41,707 nt of DNA. It comes from an uncultured Fusicatenibacter sp. (GTDB taxonomy: Bacteria > Bacillota > Clostridia > Lachnospirales > Lachnospiraceae). The position numbers and the translations under genes are program-made. The stretch lies in NCBI GenBank assembly GCA_902493585.1, contig CABUPZ010000019.1:1-41707 (forward strand), written 5' to 3'. Below, in pieces: positions 15,736 through 25,700 of this stretch. How positions within the stretch are numbered: the first letter of the stretch is position 1; every line of letters starts with the position of its first letter. The notes under the pieces are model-generated. The model had not been told where the DNA came from and made no database searches. It worked only from the letters and a program-made list of their open reading frames with translations.

Positions 15736-15815
15736 ATCACATATGATATGAAACAGACCGCAGCACGATTCAGAGCTCTCTGCGGCTATTGAACTGGATG
15801 AAGGAGTGATTTGTT

Positions 15816-16409
15816 ATGAAAAATGAAAAAGTATGGAAACTTTCTATGACCGGCGTATTTGCCGCATTGTCTTATGTTGTGTTTACCTTTTTGCAGATTA
15901 AGCTCTGGCTCCCGGGAGGGGATGCTACCTCAATCCATCTTGGAAATGCCGTCTGCGTTCTGGGCGCGCTGATCCTTGGAGGCGTTTGGGGCGGTGTCGG
16001 CGGAGCCATCGGTATGACCATCGGGGATCTTTTGGATCCGGTCTATGTGATTTACGCGCCGAAGACCTTTGTTCTGAAGCTTTGCATTGGCCTGATCACA
16101 GGACTCATTGCCCACCGCATCGGAAAAATCGATGAAAGCAGAGACAAAAAACATATTTTTAAATGGACGCTGATTGCTTCCATCGGAGGCCTGCTTTTCA
16201 ACGCTGTCATGGATCCGCTGGTAGGCTATTTTTATAAGCTGGTGATCATCGGAAAACCTGCCGCTGAGGTCGCGCTGACCTGGAACATCGCTTCCACTTC
16301 TATCAACGCAGTCCTTTCCGTGATCGTCTCCGTTGCCCTTTATATGGCGCTTCGCCCGGCACTGGAGAAAGCAGGATTATTCTTCCGGAACCGCCCGGCA
16401 CATGTATAA
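15816..16409 (+). CDS. ECF transporter S component, substrate unknown
   Basis: The substrate-binding membrane subunit of an energy-coupling-factor vitamin importer. The 197-aa protein has about six hydrophobic segments. The N-terminus MTGVFAALSYVVFTFLQI carries the AxxxA-type helix that docks to EcfT. The stretch HLGNAVCVLGALILGG and the loop IGMTIGDLLDPVYV are typical of the PF07155/ECF S family. The shared EcfA/EcfT module must be encoded elsewhere. The start ATG lies behind AAGGAG. The substrate cannot be read from the sequence; vitamins are usual for the family. A strong hairpin follows the stop, so it is monocistronic. Confidence 0.88.
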   Translation: MKNEKVWKLSMTGVFAALSYVVFTFLQIKLWLPGGDATSIHLGNAVCVLGALILGGVWGGVGGAIGMTIGDLLDPVYVIYAPKTFVLKLCIGLITGLIAHRIGKIDESRDKKHIFKWTLIASIGGLLFNAVMDPLVGYFYKLVIIGKPAAEVALTWNIASTSINAVLSVIVSVALYMALRPALEKAGLFFRNRPAHV

Positions 16410-16423
16410 TATCGTATCATCGA

Positions 16424-16483
16424 CGAACCTCCCCTTCCTATGCAAAAAGATCGGTTTCTTTGCATAAGAAGGGGAGGTTCGTT
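16424..16483 (+). terminator. Long hairpin terminator after the ECF gene
   Basis: 15-bp perfect outer arms (ACGAACCTCCCCTTC, 16424-16438, and 16469-16483), one mismatch, then 8 bp more (TATGCAAA/TTTGCATA). The U-tract after it is short. It starts 14 nt past the stop. Confidence 0.65.
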
Positions 16484-16510
16484 TCACAAGAAATACCTCC
16501 CATTTTTTGA

Positions 16511-16532
16511 TACATGCTGGCTGAACTGTTAC
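16511..16532. repeat. Half copy of the 28-nt palindrome
   Basis: Read on the minus strand, GTAACAGTTCAGC, a CA centre and GC match the first 17 nt of the 28-nt repeat. The second arm is replaced by unrelated sequence. Confidence 0.45.
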
Positions 16533-16556
16533 GGCTGCACAAATAAATATTCAAAA

Positions 16557-16572
16557 TTTACAAATACGCTCT
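16557..16572. repeat. End-like fragment of the 6880-6951 element
   Basis: TTTACAAATACGCTCT differs from the right terminal repeat of the 6880-6951 element (TTTCAAACACGCTCT) by one insertion and one substitution. Confidence 0.4.
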
Positions 16573-16620
16573 AAAGAATTACTTAAGAATTTTACGGCTT
16601 TAATCTTAATGAAAAGAGGT

Positions 16621-16626
16621 TATAAT
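16621..16626 (+). promoter_or_regulatory. -10 box upstream of the TVP38-family gene
   Basis: TATAAT at 16621-16626 lies 31 bp before the start codon. No good -35 is seen. Upstream, CTTAAGAATTT and CTTAATGAAAA (about 16582-16614) look like a loose direct repeat that might bind an activator. Confidence 0.4.
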
Positions 16627-16657
16627 AAGATCAGAATCCAACGAAAAGAGGTGCATT

Positions 16658-17290
16658 ATGCTGCCGGAATCTACTGCACATACGAAATCGAAAAAAACTG
16701 TCCCATGGCACAGGATCGGCCAGTATTCCATTTTATTTTTGCTGGCTCTGATCGTTGTCTGGCTTGTCAAAAGTTTTTTGGATGGGAATTTCAATTCCAT
16801 CGAAAGTTTTCAGAATTATATTCAGAGTTTTGGCATTTTCGGCCCTCTGATCCTGATCTTTATCCAGCTTGCGCAGGTCGTGCTCCCGATTCTTCCCGCT
16901 GTTGTGGGATATGCCGCGGGCTCCATCCTGTTTGGCTGGTTCGGAGGTTTTCTCTGTAATTATATTGGTATGAGCATAGGCTCCATCCTAGCCTTTTATC
17001 TCGCCAGACGATATGGCTCCTCATTCGTACAACGTCATGTTTCCGCATCCGCCTATGAAAAATATGCCCACTGGACGCAGAAAAAAGGCTTCGAGTGGTT
17101 TCTGATCCTGACTATCTTTCTGCCGGTCGCGCCGGATGATCTGATCTGTTTTCTCGCTGGCCTCACCGCCATTTCCTGTAAAAAATTCTGCATGATCATC
17201 CTGCTTCTGAAACCCTGGTGCCTGCTGGTTTACAGCCTGTTTTTCGCCAATGTGCTCCACTGGGATTTCCTTCAATACTTTCTTGGTTGA
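16658..17290 (+). CDS. TVP38/TMEM64 (SNARE-associated/DedA-type) membrane protein
   Basis: A 210-aa integral membrane protein of the VTT/TVP38 family, related to DedA proteins that take part in lipid transport across the bilayer. Hydrophobic segments lie at about 24-44, 62-100 and 140-200. The family core is visible as VVLPILPAVVGYAAGSILFG followed by GMSIGSILAFYLARRYG, a re-entrant-loop motif with a conserved G-x3-Y-x4-G pattern. A second loop reads FLPVAPDDLICFLAGLT. The start ATG follows AAAAGAGG. It is monocistronic, facing the minus-strand membrane-protein operon across a two-way terminator. The exact substrate is unknown. Confidence 0.85.
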   Translation: MLPESTAHTKSKKTVPWHRIGQYSILFLLALIVVWLVKSFLDGNFNSIESFQNYIQSFGIFGPLILIFIQLAQVVLPILPAVVGYAAGSILFGWFGGFLCNYIGMSIGSILAFYLARRYGSSFVQRHVSASAYEKYAHWTQKKGFEWFLILTIFLPVAPDDLICFLAGLTAISCKKFCMIILLLKPWCLLVYSLFFANVLHWDFLQYFLG

Positions 17291-17304
17291 CTCTGAATCT
17301 ACAA

Positions 17305-17346
17305 AAAGATGTGCTGCTGAGCTAATTGTTCAGCAGCACACCTTTC
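17305..17346. terminator. Bidirectional terminator between convergent genes
   Basis: GTGCTGCTGA (17311-17320) pairs with TCAGCAGCAC (17330-17339), with an AAAG/CTTT extension. A-rich sequence on the left and T-rich on the right suit termination in both directions. Confidence 0.75.
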
Positions 17347-17347
17347 T

Positions 17348-18550
17348 TTATGACCATTTTCCGATTTTCCATTCACCATTGGTATTTTTCATCTGCAGAT
17401 CCAGAGTTTTCGTACCACTTTCCGTGACGGTCTGATAGAAAAAGAACAACCGCTTCTCTACCCTCTCCGCCGTATAGGAAATCACAGCTTCCGCCTTCAT
17501 TTCACCGTCAGTATTGGATACTGTGGTTTCTATGCTGGTGACCGCCAGATTTACCAGTCCTGTATTTTTCTCATCCGCCACTTCATCACAGAAATCCTCG
17601 TATGCCTGTTCCGCTTTTTTCTGTACGGCATCCTCACTGGAAAAATACTTTTTCACTTTGCTGTAAGAGTCCTTTTTCATTCCCGCTTCACAGAAACTCT
17701 GAACGGTCTCTTCCACCAGATCCGTGATCTTTTTCCCGGTGGAATCGTTGAGTTTCAGTTCCGGGAGAAATTCCAGGCGGCTGTCATCCTTTACATAGAC
17801 AATTTCCCGGTAGTCATCCCGTCCGTTCTGATGGAGCTGAACTGTGTGATACCCCAGAAACAAATAGGGGATTTCATAAATCGTTTCACCGTCCCCTGAT
17901 TCTTCCGTTTCCGCTTCTTCTGTTGTTTCTTCCGTTCCGGCTTCTTCCTGACCGGATTCCGTTTTTTCATACCTATCCAGAATCTGTATTCCGTCCAGGT
18001 ACAGTTCCGCTCCATCAGGCACGGCAACTTCCACATCACTGACATACAGCTTCTCAGGCACAATATACCAGTCATAGAAAGGCCCCATCACCTGCCCGCC
18101 ACGGGCAATTTCAACGGTATCTTTCTGTGCTTCGCTGATCCCTTCCAGCGTATAGGTGACTTCATAAGTGGAGGTCTTACTGCTTTCGTCCGTTGCCTTT
18201 TTGCGCATTCTGTAATTCTTGATCACCGGGGTCTCTTCGGCCCCGGAAGTACCGTAGGACATGGCGTTTACGAAATTCTTTCTGGACAGGAACTGTCCCT
18301 CCGGAAATTCGCAGCAGTCATACATCCGGTTCCAATCCTGGGACAGCAGCGCCTCATAATAATCCCGCGCCACTTTCTGTGGGGAATATAAATAATTGCC
18401 CACCATGAAAAATACTGCTGTCATCAGCACCAGTGACGCCCCGCTGATGATCAATGTCCGGATCCACATGGGCAGCCGGAAAAAGGTTTTCCACTGAAAC
18501 TCTCCCTGAAATGGAAACTGAAATTTCTTTTTCTGTTCTTTTTCTTGCAT
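17348..18550 (-). CDS. Single-pass membrane protein with large extracytoplasmic region, TcaA-like layout
   Basis: A 400-aa protein with a basic cytoplasmic N-terminus, one membrane segment (about residues 30-52) and a large outside domain. Right after the membrane segment SPQKVARDYYEALLSQDWNRMYD looks like an NTF2-like helix found in TcaA/YvbJ-type proteins. A middle beta-rich part (about 165-260, with ELYLDGIQI and a PEGA-like HTVQLHQNG) contains an acidic low-complexity insert of Glu/Thr (about 195-222). A second NTF2-like region closes the protein. The function is unknown; the family analogy suggests a cell-envelope role. The ATG lies 3 nt after the upstream gene's stop, with AAAAGGAG before it, so the two form an operon. 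Confidence 0.65.
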   Translation of the reverse strand: MQEKEQKKKFQFPFQGEFQWKTFFRLPMWIRTLIISGASLVLMTAVFFMVGNYLYSPQKVARDYYEALLSQDWNRMYDCCEFPEGQFLSRKNFVNAMSYGTSGAEETPVIKNYRMRKKATDESSKTSTYEVTYTLEGISEAQKDTVEIARGGQVMGPFYDWYIVPEKLYVSDVEVAVPDGAELYLDGIQILDRYEKTESGQEEAGTEETTEEAETEESGDGETIYEIPYLFLGYHTVQLHQNGRDDYREIVYVKDDSRLEFLPELKLNDSTGKKITDLVEETVQSFCEAGMKKDSYSKVKKYFSSEDAVQKKAEQAYEDFCDEVADEKNTGLVNLAVTSIETTVSNTDGEMKAEAVISYTAERVEKRLFFFYQTVTESGTKTLDLQMKNTNGEWKIGKWS

Positions 18551-18553
18551 CCG

Positions 18554-18829
18554 TCACTCCTTTTCATCCGGTCTTCCTGTGGACTGATAAACATGTACAT
18601 TGGCATTTATCTGCTGGTAAGTCTCATCTTCCGAATAATACTGATCGGAATTTGCATTGAATTTCTGGATCGTCGGTTTGGCCCGGTCCCCGCCCGCCGG
18701 CTGCGCCAGAAACAGACACACGATCAATGCGATCATAAATCCGTTCAGGAGGATCAGCACGGCGTTTGCCGCAGCTTTCAGGAATCCGACGCCGCTCCCT
18801 GGTAGTTTTTTCTGCTTTTCTTCTTCCAT
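18554..18829 (-). CDS. Small single-pass membrane protein, unknown function
   Basis: A 91-aa protein with a charged cytoplasmic start, one membrane segment (AANAVLILLNGFMIALIVCLFL) and a short outside tail rich in polar residues. I do not recognise a family. The ATG at 18829 has AGAAGG eight bases upstream; a GTG at 18838 is in frame but has no spaced ribosome-binding site. It is the first gene of a two-gene operon with the larger membrane protein that follows, so the two products may work together in the envelope. Confidence 0.65.
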   Translation of the reverse strand: MEEEKQKKLPGSGVGFLKAAANAVLILLNGFMIALIVCLFLAQPAGGDRAKPTIQKFNANSDQYYSEDETYQQINANVHVYQSTGRPDEKE

Positions 18830-18858
18830 TTCCGGCACCTTCTCTTTTCTCTATATTC

Positions 18859-18886
18859 GTAACAGTTCTGCCAGCCGAATTGTTGC
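18859..18886. repeat. 28-nt palindromic repeat, copy 2
   Basis: Arms GTAACAGTTCTGC and GCCGAATTGTTGC around a CA centre, the same 13+2+13 layout as copies 1 and 3. It lies about 12 nt inside the expected transcript of the small membrane-protein operon. Confidence 0.6.
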
Positions 18887-18904
18887 AGCTGAATGATTAC
18901 CTTT

Positions 18905-18933
18905 ATTCTATCAAACCTCACCACAACTTACAA
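18905..18933 (-). promoter_or_regulatory. Promoter of the two-gene membrane-protein operon
   Basis: Minus strand TTGTAA (18933-18928), 17-nt spacer, TAGAAT (18910-18905). Its -35 box abuts the hairpin that ends the rpoBC unit. Confidence 0.65.
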
Positions 18934-18967
18934 CAGGGGGATGCCGCATTTCACGGCACCCCCCTGT
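18933..18967 (-). terminator. Hairpin after rpoC
   Basis: ACAGGGGG/CCCCCTGT plus TGCCG/CGGCA form a GC-rich stem of about 13 bp with a 7-nt loop, 60 nt past the rpoC stop. The following sequence TTGTAAGTTG is only moderately U-rich. Confidence 0.6.
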
Positions 18968-19025
18968 GTTTGTTGCATATAGATTTTCACTCGCTGCCAG
19001 TCATCCGATGACCGACAAACGCTTT

Positions 19026-22000
19026 TTACTCTTCGGTTGTGGTTTCTTCCTCTTCCGGAATTTCTTCCATCAGAACTTCTTCCGTCTCAACCGTTTCTTC
19101 CTGAATCATCCCAGTTTCCGGCATTTCGTCTATGATTTCTTCTTCATCCTCTTCCTCCGAATTCAGCATGGAATCAGTATTCAGACGGATATTGCTGTAG
19201 AATTTCATACCGGTACCTGCCGGAATCGGCTTACCGATGATAACGTTCTCTTTGACACCTACCAGGTGGTCAATCTTACCTTTGATCGCAGCGTCGGTCA
19301 GAACCTTGGTGGTCTCCTGGAAGGATGCTGCAGACAGGAAGGAATCTGATGCCAGGGAAGCTTTGGTGATACCCAGCAGAACCTGTTTTCCGGATGCCGG
19401 CTCTTTTCCCTGCTCTTCCATTGCCTTGTTGGTCTCTTCATAATCCAGAACGTCTACCATATCGCCCGGAAGGAATTCAGTATCTCCGTTTTCCTCAATA
19501 CGGACTTTCTTCAGCATCTGACGTACAATGACCTCGATATGCTTATCGTTGATTTCTACACCCTGCAGACGGTATACACGCTGAACTTCGTGCAGCATGT
19601 AATCCTGTACCGCGCGGACGCCTTTGACTTTCAGGATATCGTGCGGATTGACAGAACCTTCGGTCAGCACATCGCCGGCCTCCAGAACTGCTCCGTCGGT
19701 AATCTTGATACGGGAACCGTACGGGATCAGATAGGTCTTGGATACGCCTTCCTCATTATCTGTCACGACGATTTCACGTTTCTTCTTGGTATCTTTGATC
19801 GTAGCAACACCTTTGATCTCGGTGATGATCGCAAGTCCCTTCGGTTTTCTTGCCTCGAAAAGCTCCTCGACACGGGGAAGACCCTGTGTGATATCTCCGC
19901 CGGCAACACCTCCGGTATGGAACGTACGCATGGTCAGCTGCGTACCAGGCTCACCGATAGACTGAGCTGCGATGATTCCGACAGACTCTCCGACCTGTAC
20001 TGCCTCACCGGTTGCCATGTTCGCACCATAGCATCTTGCACAGATACCGCTGTGGGAACGGCAGGTCAGGATCGTACGGATCTTGATCTTCTCAAACGGT
20101 TTTCCGTTTTCATCCACACCTTCGTTGATAATGCGGGCTGCACGCTTCGGAGTGATCATATGATTTGCCTTGACGATGACATTTCCGTCTTTGTCTTTCA
20201 GCGTATAGCAGGAGAAACGTCCTGTGATACGATCCTGCAGGCTTTCGATCTCCTCTTTTCCGTCCGCAAATGCTTCTACCCACATTCCCGGAATCTCGTC
20301 TTTGCCTTCCGCACAGTCCACTTCGCGGATGATCAGCTCCTGGGAAACGTCTACCAGACGTCTGGTCAGGTAACCGGAGTCCGCCGTACGAAGAGCGGTA
20401 TCGGACAGACCTTTACGTGCTCCGTGGGCAGACATGAAGTATTCCAGTACGTCCAGACCTTCACGGAAGTTGGACTTGATCGGCAGCTCGATGGTATGAC
20501 CGGTAGTATCGGCCATCAGTCCACGCATACCTGCCAGCTGTTTGATCTGCTTATCGGAACCACGGGCTCCGGAGTCCGCCATCATGAAGATGTTGTTGTA
20601 TTTATCCAGACCGGTCAGCAGCGCATGTGTCAGCTCATCGTCGGTCTTCTTCCAGGTATCAACGACCTCTTTGTAACGCTCTTCATCTGTGATCAGACCA
20701 CGTTTGAAGTTCTTTGTGATCTTATCCACAGTTTCCTGCGCCTGAGCGATCATCTCCGGCTTCTGCGGCGGCACGGTCATATCGGAAATGGATACGGTCA
20801 TAGCCGCGCGGGTGGAATATTTGTAACCCGTCGCCTTGATGTCGTCCAGAACCTCTGCGGTCTTGGTCGCGCCATGAGTATTGATAACTTTTTCCAGAAT
20901 CTGTTTCAGCTGTTTCTTTGCAACCAGGAAGTCAACTTCCAGAGCAAGCTCGTTGCCCGGAATGCTCCGGTCTACATAGCCAAGATCCTGCGGCAGGATC
21001 TCATTGAACAGGAAACGTCCCAGTGTGGAACTTACATTCTGTGTCAGAGTAGTTCCATCCGGCATTTCCTTGCTGCAGCGTACGGTAATCTTTGTCTGCA
21101 GCGTAATATATCCGTTTTCATATGCCAGGATCGCTTCATTCACATTCTTAAAGAAGCTTCCCTCGCCCTTGCTTCCCGGACGCTCCTGGGTCAGGTAGTA
21201 AATACCAAGTACCATATCCTGAGAAGGAACGGCTACCGGACCACCGTCAGACGGTTTCAGCAGGTTGTTCGGAGAAAGCAGCATGAAACGGCACTCTGCC
21301 TGCGCTTCCACAGACAGCGGAAGGTGAACCGCCATCTGGTCACCGTCGAAGTCGGCGTTGAACGCGGTACAAACCAGCGGATGCAGTTTGATCGCTTTAC
21401 CTTCTACCAGGATCGGCTCGAACGCCTGGATACCCAGACGATGCAGAGTAGGGGCACGGTTCAGCATAACCGGATGCTCTTTGATCACATCTTCCAGAAC
21501 ATCCCATACTGCCGGCTCCAGTTTTTCTACCATCTTCTTGGCATTTTTGATATTATGAGCGGTTCCGTTGGAAACCAGCTCTTTCATTACAAACGGTTTG
21601 AACAGCTCGATCGCCATCTCTTTCGGCAGACCACACTGATAGATCTTCAGCTCCGGTCCGACAACGATAACGGAACGTCCGGAATAGTCAACACGTTTAC
21701 CCAGAAGGTTCTGACGGAAACGTCCGGACTTACCTTTCAGCATATCGGAAAGAGATTTCAGCGCACGGTTGCCCGGTCCTGTGACCGGACGGCCGCGGCG
21801 GCCGTTGTCGATCAGCGCATCGACTGCTTCCTGCAGCATACGTTTCTCATTGCGCACAATGATATCCGGAGCGCCAAGCTCCAGCAGACGCTGCAGACGG
21901 TTGTTTCTGTTGATAATACGGCGGTACAGATCGTTCAGGTCGGAAGTCGCAAAACGTCCTCCATCCAGCTGTACCATCGGGCGCAGATCCGGCGGAATTA

Positions 22001-22718
22001 CCGGGATCGCATCCAGGATCATCCACTCCGGACGGTTGCCGGACTCACGGAAAGCCTCCACAACCTCCAGACGTTTGATGATACGGGCACGTTTCTGACC
22101 GGTGGAATCCTTCAGTCCCTGTTTCAGTTCTGCGGATTCTTTTTCCAGATCGATCGCCATCAGAAGCTCTTTGATAGACTCAGCGCCCATACCTGCACGG
22201 AATCCATTGCCGTACTGCTCGCGGGCATCCTGATATTCCTTCTCCGTCAGAACCTGCTTGTACTGCAGTTTGGTATCGCCTGCATCCAGGACGATATAAT
22301 TTGCAAAGTACAGAACCTTCTCCAGAGTTCTCGGAGACAGATCCAGAATCAGTCCCATACGGGACGGAATCCCTTTGAAGTACCAGATATGAGATACCGG
22401 AGCTGCCAGCTCGATATGTCCCATACGCTCACGGCGCACACTGGACTTGGTGACTTCTACGCCGCATCGGTCGCAGACAACACCTTTATAACGGATTTTC
22501 TTATATTTTCCACAATGACACTCCCAGTCCTTGCTCGGTCCGAAGATCCTCTCACAGAACAGTCCGTCTTTCTCCGGCTTCAGTGTTCTGTAGTTAATGG
22601 TCTCCGGCTTCTTTACCTCGCCGTGGGACCACTCCCGGATTTTCTCCGGGGAGGCCAGGCCGATCTTAATGGCATCGAAGGTCATCTGATAGTTCTCTTT
22701 ATTTGCTGTTTCTGGCAT
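19026..22718 (-). CDS. rpoC: DNA-directed RNA polymerase subunit beta'
   Basis: Largest subunit of RNA polymerase, forming the active-site half of the clamp. The 1230-aa protein has the N-terminal zinc site Cys67, Cys69, Cys82 and Cys85 (CHCG...CDRC). The catalytic magnesium loop NADFDGDQMAVH lies around residue 455, and the second zinc region CRSHSGICARCYG follows further on. The bridge/trigger region includes GARGSDKQIKQLAGMRGLM. The C-terminus carries an unusual acidic tail of about 45 residues dominated by Glu. The start ATG follows AAAGGGG and lies 35 bp after the rpoB stop, so the two are co-transcribed. A hairpin follows the gene. Confidence 0.99.
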   Translation of the reverse strand: MPETANKENYQMTFDAIKIGLASPEKIREWSHGEVKKPETINYRTLKPEKDGLFCERIFGPSKDWECHCGKYKKIRYKGVVCDRCGVEVTKSSVRRERMGHIELAAPVSHIWYFKGIPSRMGLILDLSPRTLEKVLYFANYIVLDAGDTKLQYKQVLTEKEYQDAREQYGNGFRAGMGAESIKELLMAIDLEKESAELKQGLKDSTGQKRARIIKRLEVVEAFRESGNRPEWMILDAIPVIPPDLRPMVQLDGGRFATSDLNDLYRRIINRNNRLQRLLELGAPDIIVRNEKRMLQEAVDALIDNGRRGRPVTGPGNRALKSLSDMLKGKSGRFRQNLLGKRVDYSGRSVIVVGPELKIYQCGLPKEMAIELFKPFVMKELVSNGTAHNIKNAKKMVEKLEPAVWDVLEDVIKEHPVMLNRAPTLHRLGIQAFEPILVEGKAIKLHPLVCTAFNADFDGDQMAVHLPLSVEAQAECRFMLLSPNNLLKPSDGGPVAVPSQDMVLGIYYLTQERPGSKGEGSFFKNVNEAILAYENGYITLQTKITVRCSKEMPDGTTLTQNVSSTLGRFLFNEILPQDLGYVDRSIPGNELALEVDFLVAKKQLKQILEKVINTHGATKTAEVLDDIKATGYKYSTRAAMTVSISDMTVPPQKPEMIAQAQETVDKITKNFKRGLITDEERYKEVVDTWKKTDDELTHALLTGLDKYNNIFMMADSGARGSDKQIKQLAGMRGLMADTTGHTIELPIKSNFREGLDVLEYFMSAHGARKGLSDTALRTADSGYLTRRLVDVSQELIIREVDCAEGKDEIPGMWVEAFADGKEEIESLQDRITGRFSCYTLKDKDGNVIVKANHMITPKRAARIINEGVDENGKPFEKIKIRTILTCRSHSGICARCYGANMATGEAVQVGESVGIIAAQSIGEPGTQLTMRTFHTGGVAGGDITQGLPRVEELFEARKPKGLAIITEIKGVATIKDTKKKREIVVTDNEEGVSKTYLIPYGSRIKITDGAVLEAGDVLTEGSVNPHDILKVKGVRAVQDYMLHEVQRVYRLQGVEINDKHIEVIVRQMLKKVRIEENGDTEFLPGDMVDVLDYEETNKAMEEQGKEPASGKQVLLGITKASLASDSFLSAASFQETTKVLTDAAIKGKIDHLVGVKENVIIGKPIPAGTGMKFYSNIRLNTDSMLNSEEEDEEEIIDEMPETGMIQEETVETEEVLMEEIPEEEETTTEE

Positions 22719-22753
22719 TTGATTACCCCTTTCGTCACATTGCGAAGAGTTCT

Positions 22754-25700
22754 TTATTCTTCATCGTCGAGATTCTCATCCAGTTCAAGGAACGCATCTT
22801 CCTCTTCATCTTCTTCCACATCCACCAGTTCTTCGCCGTCGAATTCCTGTTTGGAATATCCGTACTCGCCGAAGTTTTCCTCGCGGTTGGAGTAGCGGTC
22901 TCCCTCAATGATGTGGTTCAGGTTGGTATCGCCGTAATCGGAGGATTCCATGATCTCCACCTCGGTATTGTCATCGCGCAGTACGCGGACATCCAGAGCC
23001 AGAGACTGAAGCTCCTTGAGCAGTACCTTAAAGGACTCCGGAATTCCCGGTTCAGGAATATTGTCGCCCTTGATGATTGCTTCGTAAGTCTTCACACGGC
23101 CCACAACATCGTCAGACTTCACGGTCAGGATCTCCTGCAGCGTGTAGGACGCACCATACGCCTCCAGAGCCCAAACCTCCATCTCTCCGAAACGCTGTCC
23201 GCCGAACTGCGCTTTACCGCCCAGCGGCTGCTGTGTTACCAGGGAGTATGGACCGGTAGAACGTGCATGGATCTTATCGTCTACCAGGTGGTGCAGTTTC
23301 AGATAATGCATGTGTCCGATGGTTGTCTTGCTGTCGAAGAACTCACCGGTACGGCCGTCTCTTAACTGAACTTTACCGTCTCCGGTAAGTTCCACACCTT
23401 TCCACAGTTCTCTGTGTTCCAGATGTGTTCCAAGATATTCATAAACTTCAGGGAGCAGTTCGTCCTTATGTTTCGCGGAGAACTCATCCCATTCCATATT
23501 TACATAATCATTTGCCAGTTCCAGAGTGTCCTGAATATCGATCTCGTTTGCACCGTCAAAGATCGGAGTCGCAACATTGAAGCCGAGGGCTGCCGCTGCA
23601 AGACTCAGATGGATCTCCAGCACCTGTCCGATGTTCATACGGGAAGGTACGCCCAGCGGGTTCAGCACGATATCCAGCGGACGTCCGTTCGGCAGGAACG
23701 GCATATCTTCCACCGGAAGCACACGGGAAACGACACCCTTGTTACCGTGACGTCCGGCCATCTTGTCACCGACAGAGATTTTTCTCTTCTGGGCGATGTA
23801 GATGCGGACTGCCTCGTTGACACCCGGAGACAGCTCATCGCCGTTCTCTCTTGTAAATACTTTGGCATCTACTACGATACCGTACTCACCGTGCGGTACC
23901 TTTAAGGAAGTGTCACGCACTTCTCTTGCTTTTTCACCGAAAATCGCACGAAGCAGACGTTCCTCCGCGGTAAGCTCTGTCTCTCCCTTCGGAGTTACTT
24001 TACCTACCAGGATATCACCTGCGCGTACCTCTGCACCGATGCGGATGATTCCGCGCTCATCCAGGTCTTTCAGAGCGTCGTCGCCGACACCCGGAACGTC
24101 TTTTGTGATCTCTTCCGGTCCCAGTTTGGTATCGCGGGCTTCCGCCTCATATTCCTCGATATGGATGGAGGTATATACATCATCCTGTACCAGACGCTCG
24201 CTCAGCAGAACGGCATCCTCGTAGTTATAACCTTCCCAGGTCATAAATCCGATCAGCGGGTTCTTTCCAAGCGCCAGCTCGCCCTGATAGGTGGACGGAC
24301 CGTCGGCGATCACTTCGCCGGCTTCCACATGGTCACCTTTGAATACGATCGGTTTCTGGTTGTAGCAGTTGCTCTGGTTGCTTCGCATGAATTTGGTCAG
24401 ATGATAGATATCGGTGGTACCGTCATCGTTCTTCATACGGATCTCGTTGGAGCAGGAATAGGTGATGGTTCCGGATTTCTTCGCAACCACGCAGACACCG
24501 GAGTCTACCGCTGCCTTCGCTTCCATACCGGTTCCGACCACCGGAGCCTCGGTGATCATCAGCGGAACGGCCTGACGCTGCATGTTGGATCCCATCAGCG
24601 CACGGTTCGCGTCGTCGTTGGGAAGGAACGGAATCAGCGCCGTCGCAACGGAGAACACCATCTTCGGAGATACGTCCATGTAATCAAACATCTGACGCTC
24701 ATACTCCTGTGTCTCTGCACGGTAACGTCCGGAAACGTTCTTGTGCAGGAAGTGTCCTTCTTCATCCAGCGGCTCGTTCGCCTGTGCTACATGGTAATTG
24801 TCTTCCTCGTCTGCTGTCATATAGACAACTTCGTCGGTAACTTTCGGATTCTTCGGATCGGTCTTGTCGATCTTACGGTACGGAGCTTCCACAAAACCGT
24901 ACTCATTGATCCTTGCATAAGATGCAAGAGAGTTGATCAGACCGATGTTCGGACCCTCAGGCGTCTCGATCGGACACATCCTTCCGTAATGGGAGTAATG
25001 AACGTCTCGAACCTCGAATCCGGCACGGTCACGGGACAGACCGCCCGGTCCCAGCGCGGACAGACGTCTCTTATGGGTCAGCTCACCCAGCGGATTGTTC
25101 TGATCCATGAACTGGGACAGCTGGGAAGAACCGAAAAACTCTTTCACTGCCGCAGTGACCGGTTTGATATTGATCAGGGACTGCGGGGAAATACCCTCCA
25201 GATCCTGAGTGGTCATTCTTTCGCGTACCACACGCTCCATTCTGGAAAGACCGATGCGGTACTGATTCTGAAGCAGCTCGCCGACCGCACGGATCCGGCG
25301 ATTGCCCAGATGGTCGATGTCGTCGTCATTTCCAAGTCCGTATTCCAGATGCATATTGTAGTTGATGGATGCGAAAATATCCTCTTTTGTAATATGCTTC
25401 GGAATCAGGTCATGGATCTCACGGCGGATCGCATCTTTGATCTCGTCAATATCCGTGTACTCCGAAAGGATACGCTCCAGTACCGGATAATAAACTTCCT
25501 CTGTCACGCCCACTTCCTTCGGATCCACATCTACCCAGCGGGTGATGTCGACCATCAGGTTGGACAGGACTTTGACATTGCGCTCCTCAGTCTGGATCCA
25601 TACATACGGAACTGCCGCGTACTGGATATCATCCGCCAGTTCACGGGTCACTCTGGTTCCTTTTTCCGCCAGGATCTCACCGGTGGATGCGTCTACCACA

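Noticed and set aside
19539..22895. 1118-codon open frame on the plus strand
   Set aside because: It mirrors rpoC and has no family-like segments.
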